The translations under genes and the position numbers were made by a program. From Flavobacterium hydatis (GTDB lineage Bacteria; Bacteroidota; Bacteroidia; Flavobacteriales; Flavobacteriaceae), in contig NZ_JPRM01000054.1 of the NCBI RefSeq assembly GCF_000737695.1, positions 1 to 51,030 on the forward strand: DNA of 51,030 nt, given 5' to 3'. The notes beneath the pieces were generated by a model that made no database searches, was not told the origin of the DNA, and saw only the letters and a program-made list of their open reading frames with translations. Shown here piece after piece: positions 7,904 to 15,703 of the stretch. How positions within the stretch are numbered: position 1 is the stretch's first letter; the number at the start of each line of letters is the position of its first letter.

Positions 7904-8839
7904 ATGAAACATTTCTTTTTAATCCTAATAACCATTACAATTCTGTCTTGTAATGATAAGAAAGCTCCTTACACGGATGGAGAAAAAGAGCACATGGAAT
8001 TACATAAAGAAATGGAGAAGGTCGATAGGGAATATCAAAAGTTTCATAGCCTTTTAGTGCAGCTTTATACTGATGGAGAAAACGATCCTAGAAAAGTGCT
8101 TTTAGAGATAGACAATTTAATTGCTCTCAATAAGAAAGAAAAAGACAAATATAAGTCTCAAATTAAGTCTAATATCAACGAAGATCTTTACAGTCTTAAA
8201 GCTGAATTATATTATAAACTTGGCAAATACAATGAATCAATTAAAGAGTTAAATAATAACGAATATAAATCTGGTGATGTAGCAGCTGCTTATGCAGCAA
8301 ATTATATCAAATTAAAAGATCATAAAAAAGCAAAATCATTTATTGATAGTATAGGAATAGGTTACTATATTTATGATTATGCTCTGGCAAATTATTATGA
8401 ATGTGTCGGAAATAAAACCGAAGCGTTAAAAATATATAAAAAAATACAAGAAGATAAAACAATAAAGCATTATGCTTATTACAAATTAGCAGTAAATAGG
8501 CTTGATAAACTCCAGAAAAATAATGCAAAACTTCTAGATGAAATTTATTACCCTACTCAAAACCCAAATTTTGAAATAGCAGATTCTGACAATGAGAATA
8601 GAACCAAAATTTTCAATTTAATGCAGGACCTTCCGGAAAATCAAGAATGGGCTGGAACAAGTATTATAGAATCACCACAAATTAATGATAAGAATTATTA
8701 CTGGGTTAGAGTTACAAATAAAGACAAGGAAGAATTCAATTATTATATTTACCAAGAAACTTTTGAGATAAAATTTTTTAATCCTAAAACTAAAAAATTA
8801 TTGTCGCTCGAAGAATGGAGAAAAGAAAATAAAAACTAA
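7904..8839 (+). CDS. TPR-containing lipoprotein of unknown function
   Basis: I place the start at MKHFFLILITITILSCN, which gives a proper lipoprotein signal with lipobox LSC; an upstream TTG at 7883 would spoil it. Residues of roughly 65-200 look like tetratricopeptide repeats (LYSLKAELYYKLGKYNESI, YAANYIKLKDHKKAKSFI, ALANYYECVGNKTEAL). The C-terminal third is not TPR and ends in a basic tail. The protein is predicted to be a lipid-anchored scaffold for other proteins. It is the second gene of the pair with the lipoprotein at 7114 and is followed by the second decayed coding tail. Confidence 0.7.
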   Translation: MKHFFLILITITILSCNDKKAPYTDGEKEHMELHKEMEKVDREYQKFHSLLVQLYTDGENDPRKVLLEIDNLIALNKKEKDKYKSQIKSNINEDLYSLKAELYYKLGKYNESIKELNNNEYKSGDVAAAYAANYIKLKDHKKAKSFIDSIGIGYYIYDYALANYYECVGNKTEALKIYKKIQEDKTIKHYAYYKLAVNRLDKLQKNNAKLLDEIYYPTQNPNFEIADSDNENRTKIFNLMQDLPENQEWAGTSIIESPQINDKNYYWVRVTNKDKEEFNYYIYQETFEIKFFNPKTKKLLSLEEWRKENKN

Positions 8840-8840
8840 T

Positions 8841-8945
8841 CTTCCCTACTCTCCGAAGAGTTCTTATGGAAAGCTGTTCAAATATCTCCTGACTTCACAC
8901 CCATAACCTAAATCAAGATAAAAAGGATATGCTTTTTAGTAATTT
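8841..8945 (+). pseudogene. Decayed coding tail, copy 2
   Basis: The frame LLSEEFLWKAVQISPDFTPIT ends at a stop and has no start of its own. Shared blocks with 6755-6860 include CGAAGA-TTCTT, CCTGACTT, CTAAATCAAGA and ATGCTTTTTA, in the same order and spacing apart from one gap of about 17 bases. The two copies are relics of one ancestral 3' gene end. Confidence 0.4.
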
Positions 8946-8996
8946 TGTTTGCAAAAAATTCTGAAATAGCAATTTTATAAAAACTAATACAAACAA

Positions 8997-9027
8997 AAAA
9001 AGCTCCAGATTTCTCTGAAGCTTTTTC
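8997..9027. terminator. Terminator hairpin between lipoprotein genes and tRNA-fMet
   Basis: AGCTCCAGA pairs with TCTGAAGCT (one mismatch) around TTTC, flanked by A and T runs. It can end the plus-strand lipoprotein operon and the minus-strand tRNA transcript. It is a third relative of the hairpins at 2426 and 5226. Confidence 0.75.
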
Positions 9028-9034
9028 ATTTTAG

Positions 9035-9107
9035 TAGCGGGAACAGGACTCGAACCTGTGACCTTCGGGTTATGAGCCCGACGAGCTGCCTACTGCTCTA
9101 TCCCGCG
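9035..9107 (-). tRNA. Initiator tRNA-fMet (CAT)
   Basis: The minus strand folds as a 73-base cloverleaf with anticodon CAT. Two features mark it as the initiator rather than elongator tRNA-Met: the first acceptor pair is a C-U mismatch (C1 opposite U72), and the anticodon stem has three G-C pairs next to the loop (GGG/CCC around CTCATAA). The T-arm carries GGTTCGAGTCC. CCA is not encoded. A terminator lies just beyond the 3' end. Confidence 0.95.
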
Positions 9108-9236
9108 TTGTTTCGGGTGCAAAGATACATAGTCTTTACGGTTAAACAATACAAAAAATGAATTATTTTTAAATAAAAACAAACACCATTCTTAACCTAT
9201 TGTAATTCAGATAATTTTTAAATTTAATTTATATAA

Positions 9237-9268
9237 CAAAGCCCGATTCTTTATTGAATCAGGCTTTG
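9237..9268. terminator. Terminator after the dcu gene
   Basis: CAAAGCC-GATTC pairs with GAATC-GGCTTTG (one mismatch) around a six-base loop, followed by T-rich sequence on both strands. It lies 60 bases beyond the antiporter stop and closes the asparagine operon. Confidence 0.75.
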
Positions 9269-9329
9269 TTATTTTAAGTAACAGATAAACTCTCTTTTTT
9301 AAACTTAATATGTTAAGACAGTTATTAAG

Positions 9330-10664
9330 TTATAAAAACATACTTAATAAAAAACCCGAAGCAATCGTAACCGCAATGGTAACAAGTCCTGGTAGCATAA
9401 AACTATGATTCACTACATACTTCCCTATACGAGTTGTGCCTGTACGGTCAAAGTCCATGGCAGCAACTAATGTAGGATAACCTGGTAGTATAAAATCAGC
9501 ATTTACAGCTGGGAACATCGCAATAAGATGCGGTTGTCCAATTCCTAAAGACAATCCTATTGGCATCATAATTCTAGTTGTAGCAGCCTGACTAAATGTT
9601 AATGCCCCCATGATTACCAATGCAAAAGTAAAAGTAAACGGATACTCTGATGTTATCTCTCTAAAGGTACTTTCTATTAAAGCTTGATTTGCTCCCATAA
9701 ATGTAGCACTCATCCATACTACACCAAGCACTGATACAACTGCAGTAGCCATCGAGGTAAATAAACTCATTTTTGATACTAATGCAGGAGGTGTTTTGGT
9801 AATAATCATTATTAATGCCGAAGCCGATAATGTTATCATAATTATTAATCCCGTAAGATTAACAACACCATCTGCTCCTACTGCAAATCCTGCAGCTCCT
9901 GCTCCTACATTAGGAAGAAATTGAGGAAAAGCTCCAAAAAGAATGATGATAAATATAGCTAGACCAAAGATAAAAACTGCCGTTTTTGCTCCCGGTTTTA
10001 ACTCTCTATTAGACTCTGATGTTTTATCTATACTCTCGGCAAATTCTGGATCTTTCATTTTTTCGATAAATTCAGAATCTTCACTAAGTTCCTTTCCTTT
10101 TTTCCAAACTGAAATAACACCCGCTATAATACCTATCATGCAAGCAGGAATACATACTTTCATTATATCTACAACTGCTGTAGAGTACGCTAGTATAGCC
10201 GCTAATGAAGCTGTTGCAGCACTCATCGGACTGCCCGTAAGTGCCATATGAGATGCAATAACAGATATACTCAACGGTCGTTCTGGGCGTATTCTTTTCT
10301 TAGCAGAAACTTCGGCTATAATAGGAAGTAATGAATACACAATATGTGCAGTTCCAGCAAAAAGGCACAAAAAGTAAACTGTAAATGGTGCTATAAAAGT
10401 AATATGCTTCGGATTACGTCGAATAATTTTCTCGGCAATACTTACCAAATAATCCAAACCTCCAGCTGCCTGTAATGTAGCAGCTGTGGTTACAATGGCT
10501 AAAATGATAAGAAGTACCGCTATAGGAGGATCAGCAGGTCGCATATGAAAAAACAGGACAAAAATAAGCAGTCCTATCATTCCCATAACTCCCAAACCTA
10601 TCCCTTTAAGCCGTGACCCAATAAGGATCATGGCCATAAGTATAGCGAATTGTACTAATATCAT
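9330..10664 (-). CDS. dcuB: Anaerobic C4-dicarboxylate antiporter, Dcu family
   Basis: This 444-residue inner-membrane protein has about ten to twelve hydrophobic segments and typical Dcu sequence (GTAHIVYSLLPIIAEV, ALTGSPMSAATASLAAILAY, FILPGYPTLVAAMDFDRTGT). The family exchanges fumarate or aspartate for succinate in anaerobic fumarate respiration. It is last in the operon and overlaps aspA by four bases (ATGA), so its supply is coupled to aspartase. I cannot separate DcuA from DcuB by eye; the aspA link recalls E. coli aspA-dcuA, so the symbol is provisional. Confidence 0.9.
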   Translation of the reverse strand: MILVQFAILMAMILIGSRLKGIGLGVMGMIGLLIFVLFFHMRPADPPIAVLLIILAIVTTAATLQAAGGLDYLVSIAEKIIRRNPKHITFIAPFTVYFLCLFAGTAHIVYSLLPIIAEVSAKKRIRPERPLSISVIASHMALTGSPMSAATASLAAILAYSTAVVDIMKVCIPACMIGIIAGVISVWKKGKELSEDSEFIEKMKDPEFAESIDKTSESNRELKPGAKTAVFIFGLAIFIIILFGAFPQFLPNVGAGAAGFAVGADGVVNLTGLIIMITLSASALIMIITKTPPALVSKMSLFTSMATAVVSVLGVVWMSATFMGANQALIESTFREITSEYPFTFTFALVIMGALTFSQAATTRIMMPIGLSLGIGQPHLIAMFPAVNADFILPGYPTLVAAMDFDRTGTTRIGKYVVNHSFMLPGLVTIAVTIASGFLLSMFL

Positions 10665-12070
10665 GAAGTAATGAATTTAGGATTAATAAGGTTGTCTATA
10701 GAGTAAATCTCATCCCATTTTTCTTGGGTAATCAATTTTCTTTCGTTTACTACAATATCATGTATTGATTTACCTGTTTTAAGTGCTTCTTTGGCAATAC
10801 TTGCCGAAGATTCATATCCCAAAATTGGATTAAGCTGTGTTACAATACCAATACTATTCATCACTAAATCTTTAGCATGTTCCGCATTTGCCGTGATTCC
10901 TACAATACATTTATCTTTTAATGTATTACAAGCTTTAGCAAGATATTCTAATGATGTAAATAAAGCAAAGCCAATTACAGGTTCCATTACGTTTAATTGT
11001 AATTGTCCTGCTTCTGCTGCCATAGTAACTGTTAAATCGGCTCCAATAACATAAAAACAAGTTTGATTTACAACTTCAGGAATAACTGGATTTACTTTTC
11101 CTGGCATAATAGAAGAACCTGGCTGAAGCGCAGGTAAGTTTATTTCGTTAAAACCACAACGAGGTCCGCTGCTTAATAAACGAAGATCATTACAAACCTT
11201 ACTTAATTTTATTGCACTTCTTTTTAAAGTTCCGCTTAGCTCTACAAAAGCTCCCGGATCATAAGTAGCTTCAAATAAATCACCAGCTAGTGTAACTGGA
11301 ACTCCACTTACTTCTGCAAGGTATTGTACACAAAGTTCTGGGTAGCCTTCTGGTGCATTTACTTTACTACCAATAGCAGTTGCTCCCATATTTACTTCTG
11401 TAATCAATAATTCTGATTGGCGCAAACGTTGCACATCTTCTCCTATTGTTGTTGCAAAAGCATTAAACTCCTGCCCTAAAGTCATTGGTACAGCATCTTG
11501 TAACTGCGTGCGTCCCATTTTTATGATATTAGAAAACTCTTTTCCTTTTTGAAAGAATGAATCCTGCAATTGAGTTAAAGCATCTGTGAAAGCATCTATT
11601 TTAAGATAAATTGCAATTCTAAAAGCAGATGGATAAGCATCATTTGTACTTTGTGAAAGGTTTACATCGTTATTTGGGTGAAGAAATTCATATTCTCCTT
11701 TTTTATGTCCTAAATATTCTAATCCTAAGTTAGCAATTACCTCATTAGCATTCATATTTGTAGATGTTCCAGCTCCACCCTGAATAAGGTCGCTAATAAA
11801 CTGATCTGCAAACTCCCCAGCTATTAATCTATCACAAGCATAAATAATAGCTTCGGCTTTTTTAGCATCTAATACTCCAAGGTCTCTATTGGCCATTGCA
11901 GCAGCTTTTTTTACATATCCAAAAGCTTTAATAAACAAAGGCTCTGATCCGATTGGAATTCCTGTTATATCAAAATTTTCTTTGGCACGTACTGTCTGTA
12001 CTCCATAATAACAATTGTTTGGTATTTCTTTTTCTCCAAGAAAATCATGTTCTGTACGAAAGTTGCTCAT
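10661..12070 (-). CDS. aspA: Aspartate ammonia-lyase (aspartase)
   Basis: Aspartase splits L-aspartate into fumarate and ammonia. The 469-residue length is normal for the family, and the fumarase/aspartase signature GSSIMPGKVNP sits at 318-328, with TSTNMNANEV near 102 and NDVNLSQSTND near 134. The signature alone does not exclude fumarase, but the neighbours (asparaginase upstream, Dcu antiporter overlapping downstream) support aspartase. The gene follows the asparaginase by 30 bases. Its product, fumarate, is the electron acceptor for the divergent CAB oxidoreductase if that works as a fumarate reductase. Confidence 0.92.
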   Translation of the reverse strand: MSNFRTEHDFLGEKEIPNNCYYGVQTVRAKENFDITGIPIGSEPLFIKAFGYVKKAAAMANRDLGVLDAKKAEAIIYACDRLIAGEFADQFISDLIQGGAGTSTNMNANEVIANLGLEYLGHKKGEYEFLHPNNDVNLSQSTNDAYPSAFRIAIYLKIDAFTDALTQLQDSFFQKGKEFSNIIKMGRTQLQDAVPMTLGQEFNAFATTIGEDVQRLRQSELLITEVNMGATAIGSKVNAPEGYPELCVQYLAEVSGVPVTLAGDLFEATYDPGAFVELSGTLKRSAIKLSKVCNDLRLLSSGPRCGFNEINLPALQPGSSIMPGKVNPVIPEVVNQTCFYVIGADLTVTMAAEAGQLQLNVMEPVIGFALFTSLEYLAKACNTLKDKCIVGITANAEHAKDLVMNSIGIVTQLNPILGYESSASIAKEALKTGKSIHDIVVNERKLITQEKWDEIYSIDNLINPKFITS

Positions 12071-12100
12071 AATGTATTGTATTAAATTATTAAAAGGTAA

Positions 12101-13150
12101 TTAAAAACGGAAGAAATAATCTTGCAGTTCTTTTTTGTTTTTTGATTTTGTAAGTCCAAGCATCAATAATATTCTTGCTTTTTGCGGACTAAGATTATCT
12201 GATACTACTGTACCAAGTTCATTGTCATTTGTTTCTCCATCAAGCACTACTCTACCTTCTAGACAACGACTTGCGCGACATACTGCTATATTTGCTTTAG
12301 TAGCTTTTTTAATAGCATCGGTAAAAGCTTTAGAGAAATTTCCGTTTCCAACACCCGCTATTACAATACCATTTACTTTTTGTTTTACTAAGTAATCTAT
12401 ATAATCCGGAGATGCATCGGCATACATATATACAATTTCTACTTTAGGTAGTTTTGTTTTTTTGTTCACCTCAAAAGGAGCTGCATTGGCAGTTTCTCTT
12501 ACAGATGATTTATAATATTCTACACGACCATCATAAACTTCTCCTAGCGGTCCTGAATCTGGAGATCTAAATGCATTTACTTTGGTTGTACTTGTTTTAG
12601 TAACTTCTCTAGAATCAAATATAGATTCATTAAAAGACACTAATACTCCACGTCCTTTACTTTTAGGATCTGCAGCTACAGTAATAGCATCAAATAAATT
12701 TTTAGGTCCATCGGCGCTAATAGCCGTTGCAGGGCGCATAGAACCTGTAATTACAACAGGCAATTCATGTGGTAAAACCAAATCAAGAAAATAAGCTGTT
12801 TCTTCCTGAGTATCGGTTCCGTGAGTAATAACGATACCATCGGCTTCGTTTTTACTAACTATTTCGTTAATACGGATGGCAAGTTTTCTCCATATTTCAA
12901 GACTCATATCCTGACTACCTACAGATGATATTTGCTCTCCACTAATATCCGCAATAGCATTTACACTAGGAATGCTACCTATAAGATCAGATACAGGGAT
13001 TTTACCTGCTGTATATCCTGCTCTATCCGAAGATTTTCCTTCACCTGCAATAGTTCCGCCAGTGGCAAGAATAATGATTCTGGGTTTTTGTTGTCCAAAA
13101 GCCATAGATGTTGCAATACACAACAAAAATACGAGTACTAATTTTTTCAT
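12101..13150 (-). CDS. ansB: Periplasmic L-asparaginase, type II
   Basis: The 349-residue protein hydrolyses asparagine to aspartate and ammonia. A signal peptide (MKKLVLVFLLCIATSMAFGQ) places it in the periplasm, as for type II enzymes. The two active-site motifs are visible: ATGGTIAGEG with nucleophile Thr33, and THGTDTQEET with Thr112 and Asp113. It is second in the operon, 31 bases after the porin gene and 30 before aspA, so external asparagine is probably deaminated in the periplasm before aspartate is taken up. Confidence 0.93.
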   Translation of the reverse strand: MKKLVLVFLLCIATSMAFGQQKPRIIILATGGTIAGEGKSSDRAGYTAGKIPVSDLIGSIPSVNAIADISGEQISSVGSQDMSLEIWRKLAIRINEIVSKNEADGIVITHGTDTQEETAYFLDLVLPHELPVVITGSMRPATAISADGPKNLFDAITVAADPKSKGRGVLVSFNESIFDSREVTKTSTTKVNAFRSPDSGPLGEVYDGRVEYYKSSVRETANAAPFEVNKKTKLPKVEIVYMYADASPDYIDYLVKQKVNGIVIAGVGNGNFSKAFTDAIKKATKANIAVCRASRCLEGRVVLDGETNDNELGTVVSDNLSPQKARILLMLGLTKSKNKKELQDYFFRF

Positions 13151-13181
13151 TTTTTAAATATTTATTTGGTTAATCATATTA

Positions 13182-14423
13182 TTAGAAATTAAATAACATT
13201 CCGAAATTGATACGAACAGCATTAGCACCTTGCGTATTTCCGTCTGCATATTGCAATTGTTTGTACCCTACTTGTGGTTCAAGAGCAATTGTCAGAAAAT
13301 CAAAGAAGTCATACGATGCATTAAGCGTAAACTGATAATTTGTCATTCGGTCCCAACCAGCTAGTGTACCTGCTCCATCATAAAAATGATTATAAGAAGC
13401 CATTACCATCGAGTGAAACTTTTTATTAAAGAAACGTTCATACGAAACAAAACCTGCATGTACAGGTAATAAATCTAGTTTTCCTGAAAAATCTGCTCTG
13501 GCAAAACCATCAAGACCAGATCCTCCTACGGCTAAAAAATAATCACTAATTCCTTTACCAATTGTCCATTGCGCTTGAAGGTTATTTACTAAACCTGATT
13601 TTTTTCTAAAAAATATACTTGTCATAGCAGTAACACCACCACCGCTTTGAGAATCAAAATCAAACTCTGTTTTTCCAGCTGCTATATCCTCAGAGTCATA
13701 AGCGATACTGCGATAAAGACCTGATAATTTCATAAAACCTCCATTATCAAAAGCATATCGTATACCTGCCACAGCATCGGGAGCTCTAGAGGGAGCGTAA
13801 TCTACACCGTGAGTTGGGCTTAAAGTGTAATCATACAAACGTCGTGGCTCCATATACTCTGCAGAAAGCATAAACGATGTATGACCGTTTTCTTTAAAAA
13901 GACCTGTATAACGTACCTGAATCCTACGAGAGAGTACCATACCTGTTGGGCCGTCCCAATCTAATAATGGCGCAGGCCATAATGATGAATCTCCAAAATT
14001 TGACCAAGTTTGTCCTACTGTCCAATGATCGTATTGAATATAAGCATGGCGTAGTCTAAACTGGGAGGTATTATTAGCACCTTCAAAATCAGCTTCTAAC
14101 ATTGACTTTAGTTCTTTACCATTATTTAATTGTATCGTACTTACAAAACGCAATTGCGACTGTCTCATATCCATACTAAAAGCAGGAATATCTAAGCCCG
14201 AAACATCATTTTTATGAATAAGAAAAGAACTATTGCCCGCAAGGCTTCCTTTAATATCATAAATTCCATTTAATTTAAGTCTTCCTATAAGTCTGGCTGT
14301 AACTTTAGGTTTTCCGTTTAAAGTATCCTTAGATTCTACTGCCATTAATTGGGCATTTACAGAATCGCATAATAATACACAAGAACAAAAAAGGACCAAT
14401 AGTAAAAGTTTGTTTTGTTTCAT
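13182..14423 (-). CDS. Outer-membrane porin (DcaP-like)
   Basis: A signal peptide (MKQNKLLLLVLFCSCVLLC region) is followed by a beta-barrel pattern of alternating residues that ends in Phe (FGMLFNF), the mark of outer-membrane insertion. Segments such as FRLRHAYIQYDHWTVGQTWS, SLWPAPLLDWDGP and RIQVRYTG resemble the DcaP family of anion and dicarboxylate porins. It is the first gene of the asparagine operon and probably admits asparagine, aspartate or dicarboxylates. Two perfect palindromes lie 30-75 bases before its ATG. Confidence 0.8.
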   Translation of the reverse strand: MKQNKLLLLVLFCSCVLLCDSVNAQLMAVESKDTLNGKPKVTARLIGRLKLNGIYDIKGSLAGNSSFLIHKNDVSGLDIPAFSMDMRQSQLRFVSTIQLNNGKELKSMLEADFEGANNTSQFRLRHAYIQYDHWTVGQTWSNFGDSSLWPAPLLDWDGPTGMVLSRRIQVRYTGLFKENGHTSFMLSAEYMEPRRLYDYTLSPTHGVDYAPSRAPDAVAGIRYAFDNGGFMKLSGLYRSIAYDSEDIAAGKTEFDFDSQSGGGVTAMTSIFFRKKSGLVNNLQAQWTIGKGISDYFLAVGGSGLDGFARADFSGKLDLLPVHAGFVSYERFFNKKFHSMVMASYNHFYDGAGTLAGWDRMTNYQFTLNASYDFFDFLTIALEPQVGYKQLQYADGNTQGANAVRINFGMLFNF

Positions 14424-14452
14424 AATTTATAAAATAAAGGGATATAATAACG

Positions 14453-14466
14453 GAGTACAATTACTC
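14453..14466. promoter_or_regulatory. Palindromic operator 1, GAGTA-N4-TACTC
   Basis: GAGTACAATTACTC is a perfect five-base inverted repeat with a four-base spacer, 30 bases before the porin ATG. A second copy with another spacer begins 32 bases further upstream, three turns of the helix away. The 5-4-5 layout is that of CRP/FNR-family sites, but the half-site is not the classical TTGAT. Confidence 0.65.
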
Positions 14467-14484
14467 TCTTTTTTTGAGAATAGT

Positions 14485-14498
14485 GAGTATAATTACTC
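14485..14498. promoter_or_regulatory. Palindromic operator 2, GAGTA-N4-TACTC
   Basis: GAGTATAATTACTC repeats the half-sites of operator 1 exactly with a different spacer, so the half-sites rather than the spacer are conserved. It is placed to bind the same regulator on the same DNA face. Confidence 0.65.
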
Positions 14499-15045
14499 CA
14501 TTACAGATGCATTAACAACAGTATTGGATAATTAGAAATTCTATCTAGATAAACTATTAGAAAATTGGCGTTGTGGTATTGTAGACGGGCCTAAAAAGTT
14601 TAATCCACTCTAATAGGATTAGTTTTTTTGCTATTACAAAGCTTGTATTAAAACGTAATAACGTTAGTCGGTTAAAAGGTATCTTTTTCATACAATTCCT
14701 AATGTTAGATTAAGTATACAAAATCGTTGATACAAACAAATATAAAAATAAATACTGCAAAATCTTACAAAAAATAATTTGTTTATTCTTAATAATTTAC
14801 CTATTACATAATAACAAGGCTACTTATTTTTTAATAACACATTATTAATAGACTATTTACACTAAAAATTAAATAATAAGTAATATAAAGCTTTTTTAGC
14901 TTTTTTTTCAAAAAAAATATTCCAATCAATTATTTACACCCATTCCATTTAACATTTTTAATTAAAAGATTCATTCTAAAATTAAATGAATTATAGTAAA
15001 TTAGGGTTCCCTTAATATTAAGTCTTAAAAAAAATCTTGCAAATA

Positions 15046-15702
15046 ATGAAATCTACTACTTTAAAAAACAAGATGATTATCGCAGCCACTGGCCTTTTCT
15101 TATGCTTTTTCCTTGTAATACATCTGCTTGGTAATTTACAACTTTTTTTGCCCGAAGATCAGGCAAGAGAACAATTCAATTGGTACTCTAAATTACTATC
15201 AGGCAATGTGTTCATCAAAATTATTTCCTGGATTTTATATTTATCCATAATAGGACATGCAATTTATGCAATAATTGTTACCATAAAAAATAATACTGCA
15301 AATAGTCAGAACTACCATTACGACAAACGGAATTTTGCCAGTGCATGGAATAGTCGAAACATGGGCGTATTAGGTACTATCCTACTCCTGTTTCTTATTA
15401 TACATTTTAAGGATTTCTGGTACGTATATAAATTCACAAACCTACCCTTAGATGCAGCTGGCAATAAAGACTTATATGAAATTGTTATACAATCGTATTC
15501 GCAACTATGGTATGTAGTACTTTATGAGATCTCATTTGTTGCATTAGGTTTTCATTTATTACATGGCTTTTTTAGTGCATCAAGAACAATGGGGCTTTAT
15601 CATCCTAAATATGTAAAAGCCATAAAAATATTTGGATGGGGATATACCCTAATCATCACAGGAGGCTTCATGGCAATTCCCCTTTATATTTATTTAAAAT
15701 AG
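15046..15702 (+). CDS. sdhC: Succinate dehydrogenase/fumarate reductase cytochrome b subunit
   Basis: The 218-residue membrane anchor of complex II has about five hydrophobic segments and five histidines in or near them (26, 71, 120, 170, 173), enough to bind two hemes b as in the single-anchor type found in Bacteroides and Wolinella. I start it at the ATG for MKSTTLKNKMII, not at an in-frame TTG nine bases earlier. The flavoprotein gene begins right after its stop. It passes electrons between the quinone pool and the catalytic subunits. Confidence 0.92.
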   Translation: MKSTTLKNKMIIAATGLFLCFFLVIHLLGNLQLFLPEDQAREQFNWYSKLLSGNVFIKIISWILYLSIIGHAIYAIIVTIKNNTANSQNYHYDKRNFASAWNSRNMGVLGTILLLFLIIHFKDFWYVYKFTNLPLDAAGNKDLYEIVIQSYSQLWYVVLYEISFVALGFHLLHGFFSASRTMGLYHPKYVKAIKIFGWGYTLIITGGFMAIPLYIYLK

Positions 15703-15703
15703 T

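Larger units (their letters stand above)
14424..15045. other. Divergent regulatory region, asparagine operon / CAB oxidoreductase
   Basis: This 620-base AT-rich gap separates the two divergent operons. It contains the paired palindromes at 14453 and 14485, a possible small hairpin followed by T7 at 14605-14634 (TAATCC/GGATTA), and an inverted repeat ATTCATT/AATGAAT at 14969-14991 about 55 bases before the cytochrome gene. No protein-coding frame is convincing. Confidence 0.6.

Noticed and set aside
9035..9107. Elongator tRNA-Met or tRNA-Ile2 as the identity of the CAT tRNA
   Set aside because: The C1-U72 mismatch and three G-C pairs next to the anticodon loop identify the initiator.
14424..15045. 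Classical FNR box TTGAT-N4-ATCAA in the divergent gap
   Set aside because: I looked for it because of the anaerobic theme but found only the GAGTA-N4-TACTC palindromes.
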